Below, piece by piece: positions 11,654 through 23,449 of a stretch of 55,176 bases of DNA. The DNA is from Circinella minor (lineage: Eukaryota; Mucoromycota; Mucoromycetes; Mucorales; Lichtheimiaceae): positions 1 through 55,176 of the forward strand of contig JAEPRB010000256.1 in the NCBI GenBank assembly GCA_016758965.1, given 5' to 3'. Every line of letters begins with the position of its first letter. Within the stretch, counting starts at the first letter, position 1. A program made the position numbers and the translations under genes. The notes beneath the pieces are model-generated. The model saw nothing but the letters and a program-made list of their open reading frames with translations. It ran no database searches and was not told the DNA's origin.

Positions 11654-13479
11654 CTTTTCAAAATAAATATATATATATATATAAAGCAACACGTTATCAT
11701 TATATTTCTAATAATAATAAAAAACCAAATATCTCATTTTTAACTTACTAAGTATAATTAGTTATAACGGAAGATATAGTGAATTTTTTTTCCAGTAATG
11801 TTTTTGACGTGGTAGACAACTAAAAGACATCAAAAAACGTTGGTTGTGGAAATTTGTTGATTAGCAAGAAGAAAATGAAACTTAGCTTTTTATATTGTTG
11901 TTTTATCTATTTTTTTTTTACTTCCCCCCCTCACAGTTTTTCTTAATACTGTATTTTTTATGTTTATTTTTTTTATATTGTATAAAATACATTTACATAT
12001 ATAATTCCAAAGTTCATTCAGGGGATTAATCCATGCATCTAATCCTTTAATTTGGTTGAGGGAATATCCCACAGCTTTTCAAAAGAACCATCCTTGAATC
12101 TAATCATTGATCCTTCAAACTTTCAAGAATCATAATTCGGTCGCTGTTTCAAATACCTATATAACCTGTTCCTTGAATTCAAAGGATGAAATAATGTCAC
12201 AGTGCAGTTGTAGAGAAGCACAACACAATAAAAAAAAAGGAAGAAGAGGAATAATTTTAAAAAGTTACTAAAAGTGAATATATTATTTCGTTGTTTAAGA
12301 GTATCATTATTAGTTTAAGAAAAATAATAATATATATTTTTTTAACGTGATTTCAATTACTATATCATTGTGATCTTCTTGTTTGTTATATTGACTGATA
12401 CGTAACGTGATGAACTATTATATTATTACTGTGTACCGTACTTTTTACTTTCCCCAAGTGTGCGTCATCGTAATCTTATTTGTTACATTTGTTTGTCGTC
12501 TCAACTTTTTTCAAAACTTATGCATAAATTCAGGGGTATGTAATCCCGTTCCCGAATTGTATATTGTAGATAGTAAATAAAAGATAAGAAAGATATGGCT
12601 GTCGTAATGACATCTTGAAGTCTCCGCATTTTTAATACATGGTACCCGTCCCATATATGTACATTTAGATTGCATTTTACAACGAAAAAGAAAGCGACAC
12701 TGTCAAGTAGTACAAAGATCAAACCCGCCATTTCCCAAAATAAAAATAGTTTTGAGCTATTATATGTATATAATGCAGCTGGTATCATTTACTCCATCAA
12801 TCATGCAGATGTGAAGGCTATTTGACCCGACCGATGTAACTACTCTTTTCTCAGATTCACACGCGGATCGTTAAACGTAATCGATTTATTTTACGACTGT
12901 ATTGCATTTCATCGTTAACGACATATAAACAGTACTGTTATACTTTATCTTATACGAATTCAAAGAAATATATGTATTTAAACCCTTTTATTTTTTAATC
13001 AACAGAAAGCCACGCATAAAGACTGAGATATCCAATAATATAGATTACGGATTTAAAATATAAAAAAAAACATTTTTGGCATTACTTGCCATTTCAAGTT
13101 TTTTTTTTTTCGTCAAAAGAAATAAACTAATTATTGTCCGAGATTCACGTGGTTCCTTTTCTTTGGGTTCTCTATAATGATGTCTACTATATGTCTATGA
13201 TATTTGATACCCCATAGCTCTCATCAACATCAGTATGGGATCTTGTTAATATATGTTTTATTATATTGATAACGTCACTTTTCATTAAAAAAGAAATCTA
13301 TTTTTAATAGTAAATAAAAAAAAAAAAGAAAGTCATTTATTATCAAGTTGTATATTTTCTCAGGATTTTTTTCCCCCTTTTTTTTTCTATTTTAAATCCT
13401 TCGTCTTGCTTTTCTCTTTTTTATTTTTTCTACTTTTCTTTTTCTTCTTACAATTACTTATAAACAGAACCCCCCCACA
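11654..13479. other. Intergenic DNA with arginase promoter
   Basis: A (TA)n run lies just after the dehydrogenase stop at about 11667-11683. A 95-codon minus-strand hydrophobic frame at 12501-12788 has no recognisable family and was not called. The last 100 bases before 13480 are strongly pyrimidine-rich and end in AACCCCCCCACA directly before the arginase ATG. Confidence 0.5.
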
Positions 13480-14660
13480 ATGGTTGGAACAACTCCTTTA
13501 ATCAAATCTCGTCAAGTTTCTATCATTGGTGTTCCATTCAATGGTGGTCAACCCCAAAAAGGTGTTGAAAAGGGCCCATTAAGATTGGTAGACTCTGGAC
13601 TTGCTGAACAACTTCAGGAACTTGGATGGGAAGTTGGCCATGAATCCAATGAAAATATCATTAATGAACTTCAACCTTCATCCGACCCAGATGTCATGGG
13701 ATTAAAGCAGCCCAAGTTTGTTTCTGCCGTCACACAAAACGTTGCCCACCAGATTCATGAGCGTGCGAAACAAGGAAAATTTGTTCTCACGCTAGGAGGT
13801 GATCATTCCGTAGCATTGGCTACTGTGTCTGGCGTCTTTGGTGTATATCCTGATGCTTGTCTTATCTGGGTTGATGCTCATGCGGTAAAGTGTATGATTA
13901 AATTATGGTTATGAATGAATAAAGTATTTCTATGATTATTATTGCTGTTGTCGTTATGGCATTAACTTATATGACCCTTTTTATTTTCTAATTTTAATGC
14001 TTACACAGGACATTAATACACCAGAAGCAACTGAAAGTGGTAATATTCATGGATGCCCATTAAGTTTTTTGATGGGTTTATCGACAGATCACCCAGATTT
14101 CCAATGGGTTAAACCTATTTTAAAGGCAAATCGATTAGTGTACATTGGTTTAAGAGATCTTGACGCATTTGAAAAAAAGACCATCAAGTCCTTAGGTATT
14201 CAAGCTTTTACAATGCACCATGTTGATAAGTATGGTATTGGTAAGGTAGTGGATATGGCCCTGGATCATGTGAATCCAAACAGGGAATTACCAATTCATT
14301 TATCTTTTGATGTGGATGCTTTGGATCCTTCAGTGGCACCAAGCACGGTAAGCTATTTACATTAGTAACAGGTTTTTTTTTTAATCAGCTGTGTAAAAAA
14401 AAAAAAAACTTTATAAGGTAACTATTAATTTTTTTTACTAATTATGTTTATTTATTATTTCATAGGGTACTCCTGTACGTGGTGGTTTAACATTCCGAGA
14501 AGGTCATTATATCTGTGAAGCCATTGCTGAAACAGGTCTTCTGGTAGCTGCTGATATCATGGAAGTCAATCCTGCTCTTGAAGATGAAGTAGCTGTTGCT
14601 CAAACTATTCAAGTTGGATGTTCATTAGCAAGATGTTGTTTAGGCGAAACTTTGCTTTAA
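13480..14660 (+). CDS. CAR1: Arginase
   Basis: Arginase hydrolyses L-arginine to ornithine and urea, the first step of arginine catabolism in the cytosol. The three exons are 13480-13884, 14009-14347 and 14466-14660, all joined in phase 0, giving 312 residues, the normal size for fungal arginase. All three manganese-binding signatures are present: GGDHS (around residue 108), DAHADINTP across the first splice junction, and [18 protein letters not shown] across the second. The N-terminus has the usual [14 protein letters not shown] strand. The introns are short (124 and 118 bp). The ATG after the C-rich leader is the only start that fits the family. It is convergent with the large NDPK-repeat gene, with 310 bp between the stops. 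The product urea links it to the DUR3 gene 15 kb away. Confidence 0.97.
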
Positions 14661-14970
14661 AAAATAATAATAATCTCTAATACATATATATATATATATA
14701 TATATATTCTTTACATACACGTTTTATATCGCTTATAAAATAAATAAAATAAAAACATGAGAATATACAGTATAAGAATTTGTTTATTATAGATGTGGAG
14801 TTGTTTTAAACAAAATAAAAAAAGGGAGAAAAATAAATTGGTATAAGAAGAAAGTGAAATAAGAAAAAGAGCGAATCTTTATATGCGTTGTTGACTATTA
14901 ATCAATGCAGCCAAAAAAAAAATCTTTTTCTACCATATATAATATTTTATATTGTTATTATTCTTCTGTT
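14661..14970. other. Convergent 3' region between arginase and the NDPK-repeat gene
   Basis: This 310 bp stretch lies between two converging stop codons. It contains a (TA)n run at about 14683-14706 and A-rich, AATAAA-like sequence (AAATAAATAAAA) that could serve as polyadenylation signal. There is no gene. Confidence 0.6.
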
Positions 14971-17900
14971 TTACTGTTGTTGGGAAACTTCGGCAGTCTT
15001 GTTAATATTTTTATTGCTACTATGACTTGTTCCTTGAGGTTGTGGTGGTGGAGGAGCAGCAGATTTGTGATGATGGTTATTACTAGATACTAGTTCACCT
15101 TGTTTTGAGTCCATCTTTTGCTGATGTTGGGATTGTTCTGGTGTAGGTCTAACAATACGCGAGCGAACAGTCTTGATTGCTATAGTACTAGTTCGTGAGT
15201 CACGTTTGCCATTTACTGTAGCAACTGGTTCTGGGGTATTCGTAACAACATTTTTACGTGCACTTGAGGCAGTAGGTGCAGTTAAACGAGCCAAGAAGCT
15301 ACTACGGGACGTTGTTCCGGCCTTTTTCTTTGGTTTGGGAGGTTCCTCTTGTTGCTGAGTAGGTTGATGATGTTGTTTTTTTGCTGTTGCTGCAGTACCA
15401 ATAGTAGCCACCCGAGGAACGCGTGATCGTACCCCTTGTTCCATAGGTTTCTGCTTCTTGACTGTTTCAACAGGTTGTTTTTTCAAAGGTGGTATCTTAC
15501 TGGCTGTAACAGGAGTTTTTTTAGCATGATGTTGTTCTTTGTTAAAGGTGCTTGATTTAGGTGATGTTGATTTAGGCGATGTTGACCTAGGTGATGTCGA
15601 TTTAGGCGAGGATTGCTTGGTGATGGCTTTGTCCTTGGGTGAAGAGGGCTGTTTGGGACTGGGTAATCTTGATCCAGACTTCACTTTTTCCTTGTCGAGA
15701 GCTGGTTTTTGCTTTTCGGATGGTTTCTTGTCCACTGTCTTTTGCTCTTCAGACTTACTTTTGTTTTCAGAAATGGAGTTGACGGTGTCCACTGATTTCT
15801 TTTCGTTATCATCCTTCTTCTCATCCAAGGGTTTGTCCTTCACCACTTGCTCTTTTACCTCTTTCTTTTTATCAGGAATAACTTTTTCATCAATTTCCGT
15901 CTTCTTATCAATATCAGTGGGTGTTTTTTCAAGAGCTTTGTCCTTGGTGTCTAATGTATTTGATAAATCGGGTGCTGCAACAGGTGCGGTAACAGGTACT
16001 GTTGTTGATGATGGCTCTTTGACATTAGATGCAGGTACTGCTGTCTCGGCGACTTCTTTTGATAGTCCATCCCTGATCTTTTCTTCCTCTGCTTTCTTAG
16101 CATCATCAACCTTGGTAAATGGTACATCCTTCTTTGCTTCAGGCGCTGATAGCTTAACTTCGTTCTTCTTGTTGTTAATTTCTTCAGCACGCTTAACCCA
16201 TGGTGGTCTTTCATCCTTCGCCTTGTTTCCATTATCAGTTTCTTTCTTTTTCCAGAATGCAGCTCTATCCGATGAAATTGTTCTGGGTGGTAGCTTGTTC
16301 TCAGATGCTTTGAAAACATTGTTACCACCATTGAATTTTTCGAGTGCAGCCTTGACACTACCAACTTGCCGACCACCAGCAGTTGGTGCGGGTTTATCTT
16401 GACTTGCTGTACCAGCAGCATCTGGTTTAACAGTATCTTCCTTCTTCTCACTATTGCTTGTTAGTTGGACTGTAGTTTTAACTGGTGGATGAGCTGCGGC
16501 TTCTTTGGACGCGTTAGCAGATGGCTTAACAGTTTCTGCTTGCTCAGATGCAGACTTGTCTCCTGGTTCATTTTTTTTAACATCAATGAGCTTGTTTTCA
16601 ACCTTTGCTGCTGGCTCATCCTTCTTAACATCGGTAGATTTGTTTTCAGTCTTTGCTACTGGATCGTTCTTTTTGATATCGACTGCCTTGGTTTCCGTCT
16701 TTGCTACTGGATCATCCTTTTTGACATCTACTGGCTTGTTTTCAGTCTTAGGCGCTGGATCATCCTTTTTGACATCGATTGTCTTGTTTTCGACCTTGGG
16801 TGCTGGATCATCCTTTTTAACATCTAGTGGCTTGGTTTCCGTCTTTGCTACTGGATCATCCTTTTTGATATCTACTGGCTTGTTTTCGACCTTGGGTGCT
16901 GGATCATCCTTTTTAACATCCAGTGGTTTGTTTTCAACCTTAACTGTAGGGTCATCCTTTTTGACGTCAACTAGCTTGTTCTCAGTCTTAACCGCTGAAT
17001 CATCCTTTTTGACATCGATTGTCTTGTTTTCGACCTTGGGTGCTGGATCATCCTTTTTGATATCTACTGGCTTGTTTTCAGTCTTAGGCGCTGGATCATC
17101 CTTTTTGACATCGATTGTCTTGTTTTCGACCTTGGGTGCTGGATCATCCTTTTTAAAATCCAGTGGTTTGTTTTCAACCTTAACTGTAGGCTCATCCTTT
17201 TTGACGTCAACTAGCTTGTTCTCAGTCTTAACCGCTGAATCATCTTTCTTCATATCGACCGGCTTGTTTTCCGTCTTTGGTACTGGATCAACCTTTTTGA
17301 TATCTACTGTCTTGTTTTCCGTCTTTACCGCTGGATTATCTTTCTTGACGTCGACGGGCTTGCTTTCAGCCTTGGCCTCTGGATCATCTTTCTTGACATC
17401 GACTGGCTTGTTTTCAGTCTTAATCGGTGGATCATCTTTCTTGATATCTACTGGCTTGTTTTCCGTCTTTACCGCTGGATTATCTTTCTTGACGTCGACG
17501 GGCTTGCTTTCAACCTTGGCCTCTGGATCATCTTTCTTTACATCGACTGACTTGTTCTCAGTCTTAACCGCTGAATCATCTTTCTTGATATCGACTGACT
17601 TGGTTTCCGTTTTTGCTACTGGATTATCCTTTTTGACATCTACTGGATTGTTTTCAACCTTTATCGCTGGATCATTCTTTTTGACATCGATTGGCGTGCT
17701 TTCAACCTTGGCTCCTAGTCCATCTTTATTGATATCGACTGGCTTGTTTTCCGCCTTTACCGCTGGATCATTCTTTTTGACATCTACTGGATTGTTTTCA
17801 ACCTTTATCGCTGGATCATTCTTTTTGACATCGATTGGCTTGCTTTCAACCTTGGCTCCTGGTCCATCTTTATTGATATCGACTGGCTTGTTTTCCGCCT

Positions 17901-20900
17901 TTACCGCTGGATCATTCTTTTTGGTATCGGTTGGTTTGCTTTCAATCTTGGTCTCTGGCTCATCCTTTTTGACATCGGCTGGCTTGCTTTCAATCTTGGG
18001 TACTGGATCATCCTTTTTGACATCGACTGGCTTGCTTTCGACCTTGGGTGCTAAATCATCCTTTTTACCATCGCCAGACTTGCTTTCGGTCTTTACCGTT
18101 GGATCATCCTTTTTGACATCGATTGGATTGCTTTCGGCCTTGGGTGCTGGATGATCTTTCTTATCATCGTCAGACTTGCTTTCAGTCTTTGCTACTGGAT
18201 TACCTTTTTTGGCATCGATGGACTTGTTTTCAGCCTTTGGTACTGACTCATCCTTCTTGGCATTGGAAAAATCAACTGATTTTACTTCCAATTGTTGTAC
18301 AAATTTATCATCCTTGTTTGTTGTTGCTTTGGTATCTCCAATCGGTTTATCATTTAAAACATCCTTTTTTACATCATTTTGTTTGTCTGTTTGGACATCA
18401 ATTACAGGTTTAGCATCTATAGCAATAGATTTTGAATCATTCTTCACATCGGTTATCGATTTGGCCTCCGTTGCTTTAGAATCCTTCTTTGAATCAACCA
18501 CTGGCTGGACATCCATACCAGATTTCGTTTCAGGCAATGTTTTTGAATCCACAGCAAGTCCGTCACCCTTTTTTCCATCGACTGCTGTTTTAGCATTTAC
18601 AACAGGCTTGTCGTCTTTTGTAAACCCAGCTACTGGTTGGACCTCGACTGAGGGGTTGATATCATTCTTTGCATCAGCTTTTTGTTTGATGTCTACCAAT
18701 GACATATCGTCCTTCTTGGGTTCAATGACAGTTTTTGTATCCATAGATGGTTTATCATCCTTTTTTGGTTCAGTTATAGCTTCGGTATTTAGTGCAATCT
18801 TGTCTTCTTTTTTCATATCAACCGGAGCTTTATTATCCTTCTTTGTCTCTGTCAATGGTTTAGCTTCTGCGACAAGTTTTTCGTCTTTCTTTGCAGCATT
18901 TGCAACTTTGGGATCCACAACGAGCTTTTCATTCCCTTTTGGTTCAGTTGTTGATAAATTACTTTCAATATGCGACTTGTCATCCTTCTTAGTAGAGCTA
19001 GCCAATACTTTGGAGTTCATTGGAGGTTGGCCGTCCTTCTTTGGTTCAGCTGTTAATGATTTGGATTCACCTACGGCAGATATACCATCGCTGCTTGTCT
19101 CTGTTACTGATTTGGTTTGGGACAAAGGTTTCTCATCTTTTTTAGCCTCTGTTACAGCCTTACCATCGGCAAGCGGTTTGTCGTCTTTCTTAAGCTCGGA
19201 TGTGACCGCAGTTATGTCAGTAACACCATTTTTCTTATCTTCAGGTGTTGACTTGATTTCTGTTGCTAATTTCTCCTCTTTCTTGGGTTCATTTGTTACT
19301 TTAGAATCTACGTTGTTACTGTTGTTACTGTCGTTGTTGTTGTTGTTGTTGTTGTTGTTGATGTCTTTCTTTGTATCTGTAGACATAGTCAGTTTATCGT
19401 CTTTTTTAACTTCAACCACTGCTTTATCATCCTTTTTGAGTTCAGTTGCTGATAATACGGCTGGTGCTTTATTGTCAACTTTCAAATTGCTATTGACATC
19501 TGAAGCCGGTGACTTAGGATCCGTTGTAGCTGTAGATTTATTATCAGCCAATGGTTTTGACACATTTTCTGTTGGTTTGTCAGATGTATTTTTGTCTGCT
19601 CTTGGTGTAGGTGTATCCGTCTTTTTCCCATCTTCTTTACAGTCACTATTAGGCTTAGATTCTGCCAATGTTGTAGTCGCTGCCGAAGCAGGTTTAACAT
19701 CAGCTTTTTTGGTATCGTTGTTGTTGTTGTTGTTTGATACTGGTGTTTTTGTTTCGGGGGCCTTTACAGACTCGTTGTTATTAGATGAAACATTCACTGT
19801 TGATTTTTTGGTATTATCTTTTTCGAATGTCTCCATGGTCGCTGCAGTGGAAGTGACCGGTGCTGTAGTTGCTGTTGCTTGGTTATCACCATCTAATGAT
19901 TTTTCTGGTGATGTTGTGTTTGGTTTTCTCATCTCGTCCAACTTCGGATCAGTACCTCCGTTATTTGGTGTCTCAGTGTCATTGTTCTTTTGTGTAACAA
20001 AGACCACCTGAATAGCTTGTTGAGCTTGTGCTACAGAAACACTTCCATGTGTAGCATTATGAAAAGCATGGGTATCGCTCCCATACAGTGCTCGAATACT
20101 ATATGTGTTCCACACGTAAAAACCAATCAGCTTAAGAGGAATAAAACAGAATAGAAATAAAACGATAAAAAAAATAAGTTTTATAATATTTACCTTGTCG
20201 GATTAGATGCCTTGGCTTTTTTGACATCATCAGGTCCCATCAAGGAATGCCATGCCTGAACAGTTTCACCAGAATCTTTTTGCAAAACCATTGCATATAC
20301 AGGTGCACTTTAATAAAGTTTATAATTCTATTTTAGTTTTTTTTTTTTGCTCTCTTCTTATGGTACAAATCATCATGTAATATATATATTTTTTTTGGTC
20401 CACCCTCGGAGTACCGGCCGATTGTTTTTAATTGTATTTTTATAGTAACTTTTTACCTTGTCAACCAACGTAAATTATCTTGTGATTCATCTTTAAATAA
20501 AACTTTAGCTTGATCAAGTGAAAGTGTCAATTCACGTTCTTGTTGAATAGAAAAACCAGATGATTTCACAAGTTGAATAATCTCTTGCTTTTTTTGAAAC
20601 GCATCAGGTTTAATCAACGCAAAAGTTGTAGTAGCTGTGGAAGGCTTCTGTTGCGTTTGTTATTATTTTTAGAACAAAAGACTTCATGTTAATATAATTA
20701 TGTTATTATAAAAATTATAGAAAGATTATTAATATAGTTAGTATCATCTTAATGTTTTACCAATAGTAGCGTGTCTTCTTTTTGCTGAGCATGTTTTGTA
20801 TTGACTTGATCCTTCTTGTCTGGTGGTTGTTTCATCTCCTTGTTGGCGTTCGTTGTCGGAACATCAACGGGTATACTTTCTGGTTTCACATCATCCATTT

Positions 20901-21230
20901 TGGCGTTATTAATGCTATTGCCTACTTAAAATAATTATAATACAAAATTTGATACGTATTGGAAGTAGTATCCAAAGAAAAAAGATGGAAAACTTAGTCT
21001 ACTTTTTTTTCTCCTCGAGAAAGAAAAACGATATTATTAAGTCGATATGATAAAGATAACGTACCAAATGGTTGTGGTGATTGTTGTTGTAGTGGTTGTT
21101 GTAAATTGGGTATCTATTCGTTATGAATGAAATATACGAGTTAGGTTTGTTATTTATTGTGAATATTATGTATATATATCAAAAAATATGTAATGAAAAT
21201 AGATTTTACATTATTATTAGTCGAGGACAT
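14971..21230 (-). CDS. NDPK-domain protein with giant Lys/Asp-rich tandem repeat tail
   Basis: There are six predicted exons: 21230-21210, 21113-21065, 20921-20761, 20647-20457, 20307-20194 and 20098-14971. All phases match and give about 1887 residues. After a Gln/Pro-rich start (PNLQQPLQQQSPQP), residues about 84-185 form an NDPK fold: FALIKPDAF with the nucleotide-binding Lys, LMGPDDVKKAKASNPTSIRALYG, and HNATHGS with the catalytic His. NDPK enzymes transfer the gamma-phosphate between nucleoside triphosphates; here HGSDS reads HGSVS, so activity is likely but unproven. Then come about 370 residues of Lys/Asp/Ser/Thr-rich sequence, 35 tandem 16-residue repeats, and a basic tail with SPKSTSP repeats like those in microtubule-associated proteins. 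The final exon could be misread as a stand-alone gene, because an intronic ATG lies in frame just upstream. I know no family with this architecture. Confidence 0.85.
16546..18225 (-). repeat. 35 tandem copies of a 48 bp coding repeat
   Basis: The unit encodes 16 residues with the consensus KPVDVKKDDPAVKTEN. I count 35 consecutive units without a frame break, 1680 bp in all. Variable positions are mostly 2, 4, 11-12 and 14. Blocks of several units are themselves duplicated: a three- to four-unit block containing VDINKDG occurs twice, and a block containing DDSAVKTENKLVDVKKD occurs twice. This points to recent unequal exchange. Prolines every 16 residues argue against a continuous helix, so the tract is probably extended and disordered, with alternating Lys-Lys-Asp-Asp charge. 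Confidence 0.9.
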
Positions 21231-22189
21231 GAATAGAAAAAAAATAAAGTATTTTGAAAGAAAAGAAAAGAAAAGAAAAAAAAACTCAAGTTAAGAATAT
21301 ATATATATATATATATATATAAACTGGTTTTTTTTATAGTAATTCCATATGCCGCTATTTTGTACACATATACACACGCACAGCAACACGAAACGAATCA
21401 CGTAGCACATACACCAAACCGGAAACATCAAGTTCTATTTCCTAGTTTGTTTGGATTCCCCTTATTTTTTTTCTCACCTCTCTTTATTCTCATCTTCTTT
21501 CAGACAATAACATATCTTTTCTCTTCTCTCTTTATTTTTATTTTTCCAGAGTCCAAACGATCAGCTAGTTGTTTTATTCGATCAAAATCTCATTAAAATG
21601 CAGTTTTTAACGTACGTATCTGCAGCGGAGCAATAAAGAAAAGAATATAAACAGCTCTAAGCATGTAAAACCGGGTGACATGCATAATATTACGACCCTA
21701 TTATTATACAACATGCGACCCTTTCCCCAAAGTAAAATGTTAAACAAAGTGGTACGCCCAGACAATAAATAATAATCTTTGTTTTAAAAATAAGCAAATA
21801 AATAAATAATTACTTTTTATTATGAAATTAATCAAATCATACTGTTCTTTATATTTACAGAAAAATCATATGGTTGTATAAAAAAAGTTATCAGGTGAGA
21901 CACAAAGATATATGGGATGATCAAAAACATTTATTACAGGTTTTTTCCTGATCTTAGGTGGTCCATTTTTTTCAAGATAGTGCTGCGTTTTCTTCAACCT
22001 GGCAGCTGGAGTTTTTTGCTGTGGCGTCAAGTATTTTATAAATTGGCATCTAAATATTATCAATGTGGCTAACAACCTGATTGTAACGACTGTTTTGTAG
22101 CATGGAAAAGAAATAGATAAAATATTGGCTCTTTTTTTTAATAATAAAGAATAAATAATGGTTTTAAAAACAATAGTACTTGAAAGAAA
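21231..22189. other. NDPK-repeat gene promoter and an uncertain small + strand gene
   Basis: The first 70 bases upstream of 21230 read T/C-rich on the minus strand, with a GAAAA microsatellite and a (TA)n run at about 21298-21320. On the plus strand, a pyrimidine tract ending TTTTTCCAG near 21549, then ATG CAG TTT TTA AC at 21598 followed by GTACGTAT, looks like a spliced leader into a short first exon. A possible second exon follows TTTACAG near 21860. I could not extend this into a recognisable protein. A minus-strand stretch at about 21930-22035 (TPQQKTPAARLKKTQHYLEK) also looks coding-like, but no family is apparent. Confidence 0.3.
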
Positions 22190-22430
22190 ATAATATGCCA
22201 CATGACGTACGTATCCAACCTTCACAATCTTTAGCAGTAACCAAGTATGCTGCCTGGACAACACTGGATATTAACGAAATACTTGTTGATAAGATCTTCC
22301 GGCTCGACTTGGACCAGTATAGAGCTCCTCTACGGTATTTAGCGCTGGTGAATAAGAGGAAGTCATAGTGCTGATAGATTTTTATAGCTTTTGGCAATGA
22401 ATTGCATTATGAGGCTTACAAATTCTGTAA
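22190..22430 (-). pseudogene. Tc1/mariner-IS630-type transposase remnant (C-terminal part)
   Basis: On the minus strand, one frame gives HNAIH near 22412, then YSPALNTVEEL near 22340. This is the D-N-x-x-x-H and P-x-L-N-x-x-E spacing of IS630/Tc1 DDE transposases. After a frameshift the sequence continues with VVQAAYLVTAKDCEGWIRTS, matching the usual C-terminal VT-DC-GWIRHS block. There is also a stop codon between the first two motifs. The N-terminal half was not found in the next 500 bp. This is a dead element; terminal inverted repeats were not identified. Confidence 0.6.
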
Positions 22431-23449
22431 ATGTAACTCGTACCATCTCATGTAAAAAGCATATCATCATGTAGATACACCGTATAGAGGTTTCATAATG
22501 AACATATTACACAATAATAATAGCGGTTAATAAGCTTTTGCTTTAGTGAGTCTGGTGTATTAAAAATCCTTGGAAATTTATTGAATGTATCTGGCTGGAA
22601 CAGGCACCTTCTATTATTACTGTTTAAAAAGAGCTAATAAGCTGTTAGTGTGATAAAATGTGAATATGAATAAATGAAGATAACAACATGAAACTATTGT
22701 ACATATCTTCTTCGCTCATAACTACGTATGAAAGCTTGTCAGTGATTATAACATATTATATTACGTAAATCATACGTAGATAACGGCAAATTTTTTCCCT
22801 GGTGATGTGCATATCACACATTCCAATGCCACACTCGACCTCGATCCAAATGAAAAAGTCAAATAATACATAAAACCACAGTCAGCGATACCTTCGATAG
22901 CTTGAACCTTCAACGGCTTCTAAAGCGAATTATACATTTTAATACAGTATAGTGAATTTACAAAGGACAACTTATATAGACAAGCGCAATAGAATTATAA
23001 TAATAATAATATCAATAATAATAAACGAACAGTAAAAAAATGAGATACGTAGTAGGGAAAAAAATAAGGAGTGTGCAAATAGATGTGACCAAAAAAAAGG
23101 TAGTTCTTATATACGGTCTATACGGATTATCAATTCATTTAATAATAAATGCCGTTTAACGGTTTTAACTTTTCTGAAGCATGATTATAATTGTTATTAG
23201 ATGACTTTTTTTACACTAATAGCCATAATACTTTATCGATAACCAGATAAAGAGATTTAATAGATGAAGAAAGAGTATGCAGTTGTGAAAATGATTAATA
23301 CAAGTTCGACAAGATCAACAATCCACTGAAAGCAACAAAACATACATCGGTATAAAAATGCATCCATGAAATTGTTGTCATGGTGTACCATGATGGTTTG
23401 TAAAATTGCATTATTTTAAATGGTGTCGATACAAAGTGTTACTTTTTTA
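22431..23449. other. No confident feature; possible decayed transposon DNA
   Basis: There is no open frame of note. A slightly less AT-rich patch at 22790-22920 could be remnant coding sequence of the adjacent Tc1-like element, but I see no motif. Confidence 0.4.

Noticed and set aside
12501..12788. 95-residue hydrophobic protein on the minus strand
   Set aside because: There is no recognisable family, no upstream pyrimidine leader and no splice partners. It is probably chance in AT-rich DNA.
16505..20011. Two long plus-strand proteins (549 and 611 codons)
   Set aside because: They are mirror images of the repeat gene on the opposite strand, which has a coherent spliced NDPK start and sensible composition. 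The antisense frames show only repeated Leu/Phe/Ser strings.
20099..20115. Stand-alone start (MWNTYS) of the large repeat gene
   Set aside because: It lies in an intron. Splicing to the T at 20098 gives NPTSIRALYG, the expected NDPK sequence, in phase with four upstream exons.
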